From positions 124,001 through 188,000 of the forward strand of contig NZ_BEWM01000002.1 in NCBI RefSeq assembly GCF_002723935.1: DNA of 64,000 bases, written 5' to 3'. Position 1 is the first letter of the stretch, and every line of letters starts with the position of its first letter. Below, piece by piece: positions 54,501-62,199 of this stretch. Both the position numbers and the translations under genes were made by a program. The notes beneath the pieces were generated by a model. The model searched no databases. It saw only the letters and a list, made by a program, of their open reading frames with translations, and was not told the DNA's origin. Origin of the DNA: Gluconobacter cerinus. GTDB lineage: Bacteria; Pseudomonadota; Alphaproteobacteria; Acetobacterales; Acetobacteraceae.

Positions 54501-54693
54501 CCTGCTGCTCCATTTCCTCCGCAGCCAGACCGGACTGCTGGGTCGTCACAAGAACGCTGACAGACCCAAGGTCCGGATAGGCTTCAACAGGCAGGATACG
54601 CCACGCAATGCTTCCCATGACGGCAAGCAGAACGGCAGCAAAGAAGACGATGTTCCGGCGCACGAAGCACCAGGAGATAAAACGTTCGATCAT
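51583..54693 (-). CDS. RND efflux pump, heavy-metal (CzcA/CusA-like) inner-membrane subunit
   Basis: A 1036-residue RND permease with twelve predicted membrane spans. The TM4 motif GAVDFGVIVDGAIVITE matches the CzcA/CusA group, where those acidic residues carry protons; this separates it from the drug-type pumps. It starts with ISWCFVRRNIVFFAAVLLAVM. The metal (Cu, Zn, Co, Ni or Cd) cannot be read from sequence; some HME-type pumps in acetic acid bacteria act on organic solutes. The order HlyD-type, RND, outer-membrane channel is the reverse of Czc (CBA) but common. Confidence 0.9.
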   Translation of the reverse strand: MIERFISWCFVRRNIVFFAAVLLAVMGSIAWRILPVEAYPDLGSVSVLVTTQQSGLAAEEMEQQVTIPLERMLASVPGVSDSRSTSTFGLSLITLIFRDGTDVFWARQQVETILASNPLSNGAQPSLGPISGPTGEIYRYTLESDDKNLMQLSDVQKWTVIPAILHVPGVVSVNNFGGFTREYQLVLKPSSLFRYHIGLEDILSAIRNNNINAGGGRVTRGEQSYIVRGVGMIHSLEDMGNIVVAQRDGVPVLVRDLGTIQFGHQVREGILGKDHNPDTIEGVVTMLSGENPSVVLENLHQTVAKLQTQLAPQHIRVVPYIDRDNLVLSTTHKVTETMIEGILLVGVILTLFLGSPRSAIVTAITIPLALSVVFTLMHFLGMSANLFSLGAVDFGVIVDGAIVITETILRVREERPTEALNAQEVLTVAKRAGHAIFSSTLVIILAYSPLFAFEGSEGKLFRPMAYTVSFALLGALLCALALIPSLSFLALRKPRHIWHNRPLEWLHGRYIHWLGHFIDRPLIAYGAGLGALVAVVFLGISIGREFLPDLDEGALWLQVQMPTGISMEKGEQIANELRSAVREFPETSYAITQLGRSDDGTDPWTPSHIEMPVGLKSYDQWPSGETKAQFVQRLHARLLKIPGIEFGISQPIEDNMSDLVGGAHSPLVLRVYGNDFEELRRVGQQIVDVLHQVPGTTEASIFQEPRIPQIDVTADRLAAARYGINISDISDAVSYAIGDAPISTVYEDDRFYNATLRIPRKDAQDLQSLSQFPLLTAQGAYVPLSQVARVNLRMGESNIAHELSHRQITIRVDNGERPLSQYLADAQARIEQSVHYDKQKYTLEWAGTFQQQERAQKRLAVALAVMFAMMLVLLFIEFGKIRQALLILSVVPLATLGGLIALHVRGETLNIATAVGFIALFGVAVQNGIIMISSINRHRSEGRSVRDATIIGAGERFRPVLMTATVASAGMLPAALATGVGTDVQRGLATVVVGGLGIATLLTLFALPVYFSELEMWVERRDARRPRPSEENGAPT

Positions 54694-54711
54694 GATGGCT
54701 GGCCCGTCCGG

Positions 54712-55848
54712 TCAGTCGTCGTTCAGCAGGATGGCGCCGCTGGTCACAACACGCTCACCCGCTGACAAGCCGGAGAGAACAAGCACATCGTCACCTTCAT
54801 CATAATTGATGGTGACTTCACGCCTACGAAAAGTGCCCGGGGCAACCTCAACGAAAACTGAAACCTGATCGTTGTTCATCAGCAGCGCGGATTTCGGCAC
54901 CCGAACAACATCGTTTTCCGAAACCCCCAGATTTGCCGAAGCGAACATGCCGGGACGCAGTAAGCCTTCTGTATTCGGGCAGACAACATAAACGTTGAGC
55001 CGCCGTGTATCAGGCTTCAATGCAGGGTCTCGTGTTGCAACTGGACCGGAACATGTCTGGCCGGGAAGGGCAGGGAACGTGACATCCAGCGTTGCGCCAC
55101 CCATGATGTCAGACATGCGGCTTTCCGGAACTGCAGCAGCGACCCACACGGAAGAGAGATCCAGCAGCGTCATCTGAATGGCCGTTGAGTCCGTGATGTT
55201 TTGTCCCACAGCCATGTTGGTTGTGGAGACGACACCATCCACGGGCGAAACCAGCGGTACCTGCCCCTGCGCAGCGTAATCAGAGCGTGCACCCAGAACC
55301 TGCAGGCGCTGATGTGTTCTCAGAGCTTCCGCTTCTGCCTGAGCCAGATCATTGCGTGCAGATTCAAGATCTTTAACGGCATTTCCGCCCGCAGCCAGAA
55401 CGCCGCGTGCACGGTCATAGGCACGCTTGGAGAAATCCAGTGCAGCACGCGCACGACGATCGTCAGCCCAGGCCTGATCCAGATCGCTGGCTGCAATTGT
55501 CGCCAGCACCTGCCCACGTGAAACATGCTGGCCGAGCTGAACGGCGACACTCATGATCCGGCCAGTTGCTGGCGCCAGCACGTTGACCTGATGATCAGGC
55601 AGAGCAACGACCTGCGCCGGCAGGGCCACTCCAGCCGTATCATGCGACAGGGAAACCGGAGCGACCACAAGGCGTTTCTGCAAAGGGCTGCCATCCCGCA
55701 AGACGAGACTACCATTCTGCCGTGCAAACATCGGTTGCTCGGGGGTAGCCGCGTGAGGCGGAGCGAAGAAATAGGTTCTCAAGAAAAGAACAAGGAAAAC
55801 CAGACCCAGCAGGCCGAGAGCCAGAGCGCTGGCGCGCGCAACACGCAT
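54712..55848 (-). CDS. RND efflux periplasmic adaptor (MFP/HlyD family)
   Basis: A 378-residue adaptor with an N-terminal membrane anchor (ALALGLLGLVFLVLFLRTYFF, about 8-28). A barrel-sandwich hybrid follows (VNVLAPATGRIMSVAVQLGQHVSRGQVLA), then a helical hairpin (about 130-180) and a beta-barrel. It links the RND protein to the outer-membrane channel. First gene of the operon, 18 bp before the RND gene. A palindrome lies 36 bp upstream of the ATG. Confidence 0.9.
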   Translation of the reverse strand: MRVARASALALGLLGLVFLVLFLRTYFFAPPHAATPEQPMFARQNGSLVLRDGSPLQKRLVVAPVSLSHDTAGVALPAQVVALPDHQVNVLAPATGRIMSVAVQLGQHVSRGQVLATIAASDLDQAWADDRRARAALDFSKRAYDRARGVLAAGGNAVKDLESARNDLAQAEAEALRTHQRLQVLGARSDYAAQGQVPLVSPVDGVVSTTNMAVGQNITDSTAIQMTLLDLSSVWVAAAVPESRMSDIMGGATLDVTFPALPGQTCSGPVATRDPALKPDTRRLNVYVVCPNTEGLLRPGMFASANLGVSENDVVRVPKSALLMNNDQVSVFVEVAPGTFRRREVTINYDEGDDVLVLSGLSAGERVVTSGAILLNDD

Positions 55849-55883
55849 ACTTTTTGAAAACCCCGTATCTGCCAGACGACCAA

Positions 55884-55899
55884 TGCCGCAAATGCGGCA
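55884..55899. promoter_or_regulatory. Palindrome upstream of the RND operon
   Basis: TGCCGCA-AA-TGCGGCA is a perfect 7-bp inverted repeat with a 2-base centre, 36 bp upstream of the adaptor start, suggesting a dimeric regulator site. No regulator gene lies beside the operon. The gap up to ompW (55849-56062) holds no gene that I can see. Confidence 0.4.
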
Positions 55900-56062
55900 G
55901 AAGCATAAACCGCCCTGCTATTCCTGAACCCCGACGATTTCATGGCAATCGCTACGTGACATAATCATCGGTCAGCATCACTAGAAGCTGAAAACTCGGA
56001 TTTTCTAAAGGCTTCCCGCAACATATTGCAAAAATTTTATCGTTTTGACCCAAAAATTACAT

Positions 56063-56104
56063 AAAAAAAGCAGCTCACCCCGTGAAGGATGAACTGCTTT
56101 TTTG
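56063..56104 (-). terminator. Terminator of ompW
   Basis: AAAAAAAGCAG-C-TCA (56063-56077) pairs with TGA-A-CTGCTTTTTT (56090-56103). On the minus strand it ends in seven T, about 20 bases after the ompW stop. Confidence 0.9.
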
Positions 56105-56125
56105 ATCTTGAACCGCAGGAACGGA

Positions 56126-56911
56126 TCAGAAGCGGTATTCGATACCAGCTGCAACCGTGGTCGGGTTCAGGCTGTCACGCGCGTGAATGTATGGGCCAGA
56201 AGCGCCACCACGTTCGTTGACGAATGCCGGAACGGACAGCCACATCTGCTTGGCGTCAAAGTTAAAGAACCAGTTGCCTACGAGCTGGTAATCGAAACCA
56301 ACGTTGGCTGCCGGACCAACCGTGGTGCGCAGATCAAGCTTCTGAACTGCTCCGCCTGCCGGGCTGATGTTGTGGAAGAATGCCAGTGTCAGACCCACAC
56401 CTGCATAAGGGTTGAAGCGCTTGTGTGGGCGGAAGTGCCAGGCCAGCGTAAGCGTCGGCGGCAGGACCCACGTGCTACCCAGATCAACCTTGCCGAGAGC
56501 CGTGTCTTCAGCGGCAAGCTCATGACGTGTGCTGGCTGCGATCAGATCCAGAGAGATATGATCCGTAAAGAAATATTCGAACGTGAATTCAGGAGCGACC
56601 TGGTTGGTTGCCTTGACGCGACCACCGATCACCTTCACGCGGGACGATGTATCCTGCGGAAGAACACCAAGAGCAGACAGACGGATCAGGAAATCGCCTT
56701 TGCCCAGGCCGATCTTTGTGTTCGCACAGGTCTCGAACAGGCCGCAGTGCCCGGATGACGGCGGTGCAATGTTGACCTGGGGCACAGGAGCTGCCGTCAT
56801 GGGAGCGGAAACAGTGGCCTGAGGAGCAACGACAGGAGCTGTCGTCTGAGCGAAGGCAGGAGATGCCACCAGGCCTAGGGCAGCGACCAGCGCAAGAGCT
56901 GAAGTCTTCAT
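56126..56911 (-). CDS. OmpW family outer-membrane protein
   Basis: A 261-residue protein with signal peptide (KTSALALVAALGLVASPAFA) and an eight-strand barrel of the OmpW type: a GDFLIRLSALGVLPQD start, LPPTLTLAWHFRPHKRFNPYAGVGLTLAFF, and a C-terminal aromatic (IEYRF). The N-terminal linker (about 25-70) is rich in Pro, Ala and Val, an addition compared with E. coli OmpW. OmpW forms a small hydrophobic channel and is FNR-linked in enterobacteria. Divergent from the FNR-type gene, with an FNR-like site in the shared region. Confidence 0.92.
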   Translation of the reverse strand: MKTSALALVAALGLVASPAFAQTTAPVVAPQATVSAPMTAAPVPQVNIAPPSSGHCGLFETCANTKIGLGKGDFLIRLSALGVLPQDTSSRVKVIGGRVKATNQVAPEFTFEYFFTDHISLDLIAASTRHELAAEDTALGKVDLGSTWVLPPTLTLAWHFRPHKRFNPYAGVGLTLAFFHNISPAGGAVQKLDLRTTVGPAANVGFDYQLVGNWFFNFDAKQMWLSVPAFVNERGGASGPYIHARDSLNPTTVAAGIEYRF

Positions 56912-56971
56912 ATTAAAGGGTTTCCATCAACAATAGTTGACCTCACAAAGCACTCCTCCCCATGCCTCACC

Positions 56972-56985
56972 TTGACCTGGATCAA
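56972..56985. promoter_or_regulatory. FNR-like binding site between ompW and the FNR-type gene
   Basis: TTGACCTGGATCAA matches the FNR consensus TTGAT-N4-ATCAA with one mismatch. It lies 61 bp upstream of ompW and 71 bp upstream of the FNR-type start I prefer. It could act on both genes. Confidence 0.75.
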
Positions 56986-57055
56986 GTCTGGGGAATTATG
57001 TGCTATGGGTGTGGCGGCACAGCAAATGTTACAGGCCGGGAGAGTTCCAATCATC

Positions 57056-57784
57056 ATGACATCAACGCGTATCCCGGACGAAATCCACGATCGCTGTGCT
57101 CATTGCATTGGTCGCGAACACAGTATCTGTAATGCGATTGACGATTGTGATCTTGCGATACTTGCCAGTGAGTCTTCAAAAATGACTGTTCCGGATGGAA
57201 GGTCATTTATAGAGGAGGGTGAGCCAGCCCACGATTTTTTCGTTGTGACTGGTGGCCGCGTCAAACTGTTCACACTTCTTCCAGACGGGCGTCGTCAGAT
57301 TACCGGTTTTGCTGAAGGTGGAGATTTCCTGGGGCTTGCGGCGTCCACGAGCTATGCATTTGGTGCAGAGGCGCTCGGCACTGCGGTTCTGTGTCGTTTT
57401 CCCCATGCGTCCATGCAGCGACTCACAAGTCGCTTTCCCAATCTGGAGCATCGATTGCGTCAGGAAGCGTCGCGTGAACTGACTTTGATGCAGGCACGCA
57501 TGACATTGCTGGGCCGAAAGACGGCACGCGAGCGTCTTGCCACATTCCTGATGGAACGTGCGCGCCTGCTCTCCGCGCCAGTGCCGGAGCCTCATGCGCC
57601 GATTGAGCTTGATCTGCCCATGCCGCGAACCGATATCGCTGATTATCTCGGATTGACTATTGAAACAGTCAGCCGTGTTCTGAGTGCCTTTAAACGGGAA
57701 GGTCTCATAAGCATTCGTGGCATCACTCACATTACAATCATGCAACCTGACCGCATTGCAGCAATTGCGGAAGGCCTCGAATAA
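57056..57784 (+). CDS. FNR/FnrN-type Crp-family oxygen-responsive regulator
   Basis: A 242-residue Crp/Fnr regulator from ATG 57056; upstream in-frame starts reach into the FNR-like site and are less likely. Cys14, Cys17, Cys25 and Cys113 match the C-x2-C-x7-C plus internal Cys of alphaproteobacterial FnrN, which bind a 4Fe-4S cluster. The cAMP-binding-like domain follows, and the helix-turn-helix near 180-205 reads DIADYLGLTIETVSRVLSAF, including the E-SR recognition residues of FNR. In the aerobic genus Gluconobacter an FNR-type protein named GoxR has been described, and this may be its counterpart. Confidence 0.9.
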   Translation: MTSTRIPDEIHDRCAHCIGREHSICNAIDDCDLAILASESSKMTVPDGRSFIEEGEPAHDFFVVTGGRVKLFTLLPDGRRQITGFAEGGDFLGLAASTSYAFGAEALGTAVLCRFPHASMQRLTSRFPNLEHRLRQEASRELTLMQARMTLLGRKTARERLATFLMERARLLSAPVPEPHAPIELDLPMPRTDIADYLGLTIETVSRVLSAFKREGLISIRGITHITIMQPDRIAAIAEGLE

Positions 57785-57860
57785 AGACTGATTTGTCGGG
57801 AAGCCACATTCCCGCCATGAAATGCTGATGTCTTCCCGCAAGACGACTACAGGAGATTTC

Positions 57861-58307
57861 ATGACAAACCGTATTTTCTTTCGTTCGCTTCTCGCTGTCA
57901 GCCTGCTGACCGGTTCTGTTTCAGTGGCTTCCAGCGCGTATGCTGCTGACCCGGCTGCTGCCACGCAAAGCACACAGAACGATTTTCTCGGTAACCTTTC
58001 CCAGAAAGAAGACAATCTTAACAACCGCGTAAAGAATTACCAGACGCAGTCGGCTGCTTCCCAGGCTGAGCGCACACAGAAGATTCAGGCTCTCAAGAGC
58101 CAGTACACGAATGCTCCGGCTAACGAAAAAGCCAACATTCAGAACAAGATCAACAACGAGCGTGACAAGCTGAACACGGCTCGTACCGCCCAGACGGAAA
58201 AGGTTCAGAAGCTGCGTAATGCGCCGCAGGAGCAGAAGAACCGTCTGAATGCGCTGGGCAAGAAGAGCCGTAGCGATGCGACGAACTTCCTGAATGGCGG
58301 TCTCTGA
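57861..58307 (+). CDS. Small secreted coiled-coil protein of unknown function
   Basis: About 148 residues from ATG 57861, which has AGGAG six bases before it. A signal peptide (FFRSLLAVSLLTGSVSVASSAYA) is followed by a Gln-, Asn-, Lys- and Ala-rich helical stretch with heptad-like spacing (QAERTQKIQALKSQYTN and the rest), ending in FLNGGL. No family recognised. It resembles periplasmic spacer proteins found in acetic acid bacteria as hypothetical genes. Located 77 bp after the FNR-type gene on the same strand; its terminator is shared with the convergent photolyase. Confidence 0.7.
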   Translation: MTNRIFFRSLLAVSLLTGSVSVASSAYAADPAAATQSTQNDFLGNLSQKEDNLNNRVKNYQTQSAASQAERTQKIQALKSQYTNAPANEKANIQNKINNERDKLNTARTAQTEKVQKLRNAPQEQKNRLNALGKKSRSDATNFLNGGL

Positions 58308-58317
58308 GACAGCCTTG

Positions 58318-58339
58318 CCAGCCGGAGTAATCCGGCTGG
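58318..58339. terminator. Terminator between the coiled-coil protein and photolyase genes
   Basis: CCAGCCGGA (58318-58326) and TCCGGCTGG (58331-58339) form a 9-bp perfect stem with a GTAA loop, followed by TATCTTGTT. It can serve both converging genes. Confidence 0.8.
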
Positions 58340-58351
58340 TATCTTGTTGGG

Positions 58352-59803
58352 TTACAGAGAGCGAAACGCTTTCATAGCGCGGTCCCGACCGTCCTGAAGC
58401 TCGACGATCGGACGTGGGTACGTCTTTCCCAGAACGACGCCGGCGTGGCGCAGTTCATCTTCCCGCGCGCTCCAGGGCTCGAGCAGTGCCTTTCCTGAGA
58501 GCTTCTTCAGCTCCGGCACCCATTGACGGATATAATCGCCGTCAGGATCAAATTTCACACCCTGTCTGGTCGGATTAAAAATCCGGAAGAACGGCGCGGC
58601 ATCAATGCCCGTTCCCGCAACCCACTGCCAGTTCATGGCATTGCTTGCCCAATCTGCGTCCACCAAAGTGTCACGGAACCAGGCTTCCCCTTCACGCCAG
58701 TCAATCAGCAGATGCTTCGTCAAAAATGATCCGACGATCATTCTCGCCCGATTGTGCATCCATCCTGTCACCCAGAGCTGCCGCATGCCAGCATCCACAA
58801 CAGGAATGCCGGTACGTCCCTGTTGCCACGCTTCCAAATCTGTCTGACTCGTGCGCCAAGACATGGATGAAAATTTCTGATTCAGGCTGGTCTCAGGCAG
58901 AAGAGGTTGATGGAAAAGGGTGTATTTCGCGAACTCTCGCCACCCGATTTCGGAGAGAAAAATCCTCGCGCCTTCTTCGGAAGCCCCTTTACGCTGAATC
59001 GCGTCCCAAACCTGCCGCGGAGAGACTGCTCCTGACGCCAGATAAGGGGACAGGCGCGAGGTTCCTTCGCGCCCTAACTCGTCCCGGCCGGTTCCATAAC
59101 GGGTACAGTCATGCTTCAGGAAGTCCTCCAGATGCTCCTGTCCTTCCGTTTCTCCCGGCTCCCAGTGAGACCGTAGCCCGGCGGCCCAGTCAGGCTGGGT
59201 GGGAAGGAGAGCCTGCTCATCAAGACGATGATCGGAAAGCAATTCGCTCTCAACAGGGTAGAACGACAGGTGGGACGGCGCATCTACAGGATCGGGAACA
59301 TCCTGAAGCTGAAACGCTTTCCAGAAAGCTGTGAAAACACGGTAGAATTTTTCTTCTTTGGTGCGAACCCGCTCAGGATCCAGCAGGACAGTTCCCCATT
59401 CTGCCGTCACGGAGGCACCGTTTTTACTGAGCGCATCAGCAATACGGTCGTCCTGCTCCCGCTCTTTGGCATGGAAACGGTGATGCCAGAAAACGCAGTT
59501 AGACCCAGTTTCTTTCGCAAGCGCAGGAATCAGCGTCTCTGCGGAGCCATGAAGCATCAGGAGCGCTCCATGGTGTTGAGCCAGAGATTTCCTCAGCTCA
59601 GCCAGTGCGCCGTGTAGCCACCACCGGGATGCCGCTCCCAGACGGTGGAGTGCAGGTGTCTCATCATCAAGAACGTAAACGCAGATCAGCGGTCGCCCGG
59701 TTTCCACAGCAGCCTGTAGGGCGGGGTGATCTGCTAGGCGAAGGTCATCCCTGAACCAGACGATGACAGGGGATTCTTTAGTCTGTGACGCGCGGGCAAG
59801 CAT
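58352..59803 (-). CDS. phrB: Deoxyribodipyrimidine photolyase
   Basis: A 483-residue light-driven DNA repair enzyme of the cryptochrome/photolyase family. The N-terminal alpha/beta antenna domain begins with VIVWFRDDLRLADHPAL; the FAD domain has the signatures GIPVVDAGMRQLWVTGWMHNRARM (shortened: DAGMRQL-TGWMHNR), FLTKHLLIDWREGE and ASNAMNWQW. These fit class I CPD photolyases. Start at ATG 59803; the frame upstream has no family similarity. Confidence 0.95.
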   Translation of the reverse strand: MLARASQTKESPVIVWFRDDLRLADHPALQAAVETGRPLICVYVLDDETPALHRLGAASRWWLHGALAELRKSLAQHHGALLMLHGSAETLIPALAKETGSNCVFWHHRFHAKEREQDDRIADALSKNGASVTAEWGTVLLDPERVRTKEEKFYRVFTAFWKAFQLQDVPDPVDAPSHLSFYPVESELLSDHRLDEQALLPTQPDWAAGLRSHWEPGETEGQEHLEDFLKHDCTRYGTGRDELGREGTSRLSPYLASGAVSPRQVWDAIQRKGASEEGARIFLSEIGWREFAKYTLFHQPLLPETSLNQKFSSMSWRTSQTDLEAWQQGRTGIPVVDAGMRQLWVTGWMHNRARMIVGSFLTKHLLIDWREGEAWFRDTLVDADWASNAMNWQWVAGTGIDAAPFFRIFNPTRQGVKFDPDGDYIRQWVPELKKLSGKALLEPWSAREDELRHAGVVLGKTYPRPIVELQDGRDRAMKAFRSL

Positions 59804-59881
59804 TCGGCTCTCTTTCCGAGGGCATGAAGGGCAGAGGATGAAAACCTCGAAAACAGGGCTCACAGAATGCGTGAGCTGAAA

Positions 59882-60814
59882 TTAAGCGTGCTTTGCGTCA
59901 GATGGTTTCACAGTTTGTGTCGACGCGGGCAGCGGCTTGTGCTCCCGGCCAGAATAATTGGTGATGATGGTCCGTACAGCGCCTGCGGCTTCTTCAGCAG
60001 CCATGATCGCTGTATCACCCCACGCATTATCCAGGGAATGAGCCGGAACATCGTGAAGCTGTGTTGCTGCCCCGGCTTCCTTGCCGTCTGGCGTGATGAC
60101 ATGCCAGACGATCTCGATGTGCTGCATCAAAGTTTTATCGACTGTCCCCGCAGTTGTGACCTTCACGATGCCCTGAACCGTAAAATCCGCGTTCTTGGCG
60201 TTGGTCTGCACAGAGTTTGTTTTGTCAGGCAGCGAGGCATAGAACGCCCGGGCTAGAGAGGTATTTCCATCGCCGGGCGCTCCTTTAACGCCTTCAAAAT
60301 AGATATGAGCAGCACGGCGCATGAGGCTGTGAGGATCCTGTTGCATCATATCTGCCTGGATACCGGTCAGGAGATTGGCCAGTTCCGGAGCCTCCTGCAT
60401 GGCGGCGCCCTTAATGGCCAACGGATCTCCCGCACTCCAGCCTGCCATATCAACCGGTGCGCCATCGCCTTCGGCGCGGGCTTTCCCCTCGGGCGTCATG
60501 ATGACGTAGTGCGGTACAACGGCTCCGTTGCGTGTGCTGGCGCTCAGTTTCAGCCACCAGTCCCCGGGCTTTTTCGGCTGGGCAATAGCCGGCACCGACT
60601 GTGCCACCATGGCTTCCGCAACGTCATGAGCCCACAGCTTCGCAGCATCATCGGACAACAGGGACTCAGAAGATGTCGGAACGGCCAGTCGAGCAGGAGG
60701 TAGGTTTGCCGTTGCGAGCTGTCGGGCCTGTTGTCCTGGGTCCGAGAAAGGGCGGGGCATGCTGAAGCAGCCAGCCAGACAGAGGGGCAGCAGAACAGGC
60801 AGGAAACGGCGCAT
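59882..60814 (-). CDS. Predicted lipoprotein, function unknown
   Basis: A 310-residue lipoprotein: signal peptide with lipobox LAGC (Cys at about 16). The rest has an Ala-rich mixed alpha/beta pattern with no family I recognise; recognisable pieces are PKKPGDWWLKLSAS and VTPDGKEAG-type repeats. It ends with a Lys/Thr-rich tail. It lies 72 bp downstream of tonB on the same strand. It might be an outer-membrane partner of the TonB system, but that is inference from position. Confidence 0.7.
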   Translation of the reverse strand: MRRFLPVLLPLCLAGCFSMPRPFSDPGQQARQLATANLPPARLAVPTSSESLLSDDAAKLWAHDVAEAMVAQSVPAIAQPKKPGDWWLKLSASTRNGAVVPHYVIMTPEGKARAEGDGAPVDMAGWSAGDPLAIKGAAMQEAPELANLLTGIQADMMQQDPHSLMRRAAHIYFEGVKGAPGDGNTSLARAFYASLPDKTNSVQTNAKNADFTVQGIVKVTTAGTVDKTLMQHIEIVWHVITPDGKEAGAATQLHDVPAHSLDNAWGDTAIMAAEEAAGAVRTIITNYSGREHKPLPASTQTVKPSDAKHA

Positions 60815-60886
60815 CAGGGCTCCGGAACAGTGATAAAGAGATCGGCGAAGTGTAAGGGATCACTTCGCCGATGTCGAAACTGCGGA

Positions 60887-62002
60887 TCAGCGGCGGATCA
60901 GAATGTAATTGATCGTCACATCGATATCGAAGTGATCGCCCTTCATGTCCGGCGGCACTGGCGGCAGTTTGGCCCCCTGGAACATACCTGTCGTGGCAGC
61001 ATCCAGTGAGTAGGAGCCGGACTGGCCCGTCAGCCGGACTGTTTTGACGTGCCCGAATCTGTCCAGAACAACATGGACAGAAGACGGACCATCCTCTCCG
61101 GCGCGGGCGGCATCTTCCGGATAATACATGTGAGACCGGATCCAACGATCAATCTCGCTGCCGTAATCTTCACTGACGCCCTTCACGCTGGTGCGTGTCT
61201 GATAAGGCGCGTTAATGGCGCCATTCATGCTGAGCGGCCCCAGCGACATGTCAATCGGTCCGCCCGATCCCGCTGCGCGTCCACGGCGATGGCGATAGGG
61301 CGATGGCTGTTCACCAAAGGACAGATCCATCGGATGGGCGAACGGATTGTTGTTCTGTGACCGGTTCGAGCGATGGGCACGATGACTGTGCGACGTCGTC
61401 TGTGTGCTTCTCTGGCTGGGGGCGGCGCCCGGCGTAACCTGCTGAGACGGCGTGGTCTTGGGAAGCTCGGATGACGATTCTTCGGGCACGGGTGGGGCCG
61501 ATGGCGTTTCAGGCGTCGGCACGGCAGGTGTAGGTGCAGATTGCTGCTGCTCTGGCTGCTGCTGTTCCTGCTGGGTTTCTTCCTGGCTCTGGGCAGGCGG
61601 TGGTGGCGGAGCGCCCCCCTGATCATTGGCGCGCGGTCCCTGCATGCTGCTTTTTGAGGGAGGCTGGTCAAAGACCATCTCAACCTGCGGCTGCTCACTT
61701 CCTGCAGGTGAACCATGCACGCCCTGATGCTGCGTAAGCAGCAGGGCGAGGACTGCCGCATGAAGGCCAGCAGAAATGCAGAACGGAACAATAGGCCCCG
61801 GTTCCACAATGGTCTGTGGGCGCATCATGGGCGTCAGGACGGGACGAACCGGGCTTTTCGCAGGTGGGACATAATCCTTCAGTCGGGACCGGAATCCCTT
61901 CGGTGACTGAAGATGTGCATTCACAGGGCGTAAGGACGCAGCGAACAGCTTTGGCTCGCGACGCTCCACCTTGCCATTGGCAGACGGCATTTTCCCGCTC
62001 AT
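60887..62002 (-). CDS. Energy transducer TonB
   Basis: A 371-residue TonB-family protein. A cytosolic tail of about 75 residues precedes one membrane anchor (about 76-98, FCISAGLHAAVLALLLTQ). A long Pro/Gln/Ser-rich linker follows (about 125-255) and a TonB C-terminal domain (about 285-371, SSVHVVLDRFGHVKTVRLTGQSGS). It transmits proton-motive force to TonB-dependent receptors such as the two here. The long cytosolic tail is unusual; E. coli TonB begins at the anchor. No exbBD beside it. Confidence 0.88.
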   Translation of the reverse strand: MSGKMPSANGKVERREPKLFAASLRPVNAHLQSPKGFRSRLKDYVPPAKSPVRPVLTPMMRPQTIVEPGPIVPFCISAGLHAAVLALLLTQHQGVHGSPAGSEQPQVEMVFDQPPSKSSMQGPRANDQGGAPPPPPAQSQEETQQEQQQPEQQQSAPTPAVPTPETPSAPPVPEESSSELPKTTPSQQVTPGAAPSQRSTQTTSHSHRAHRSNRSQNNNPFAHPMDLSFGEQPSPYRHRRGRAAGSGGPIDMSLGPLSMNGAINAPYQTRTSVKGVSEDYGSEIDRWIRSHMYYPEDAARAGEDGPSSVHVVLDRFGHVKTVRLTGQSGSYSLDAATTGMFQGAKLPPVPPDMKGDHFDIDVTINYILIRR

Positions 62003-62199
62003 ACGTTGCGGGCCTGCTCAAAAGAGGAAAGGTGGCGGCAAGTCATCGCCAGGCTTTATGCACCAGGGCGGGCGGGTTCGTCATCCGGCAGGCTGGTATC
62101 CGGTCTGGGGGTGGGCATTGCGTCTGTCACTATCATGGCAGTAATGGGCAGTTCACGAAAGAGACAAAGCGCCATGTTCCTGGCAGGAAAGACAGCTTC

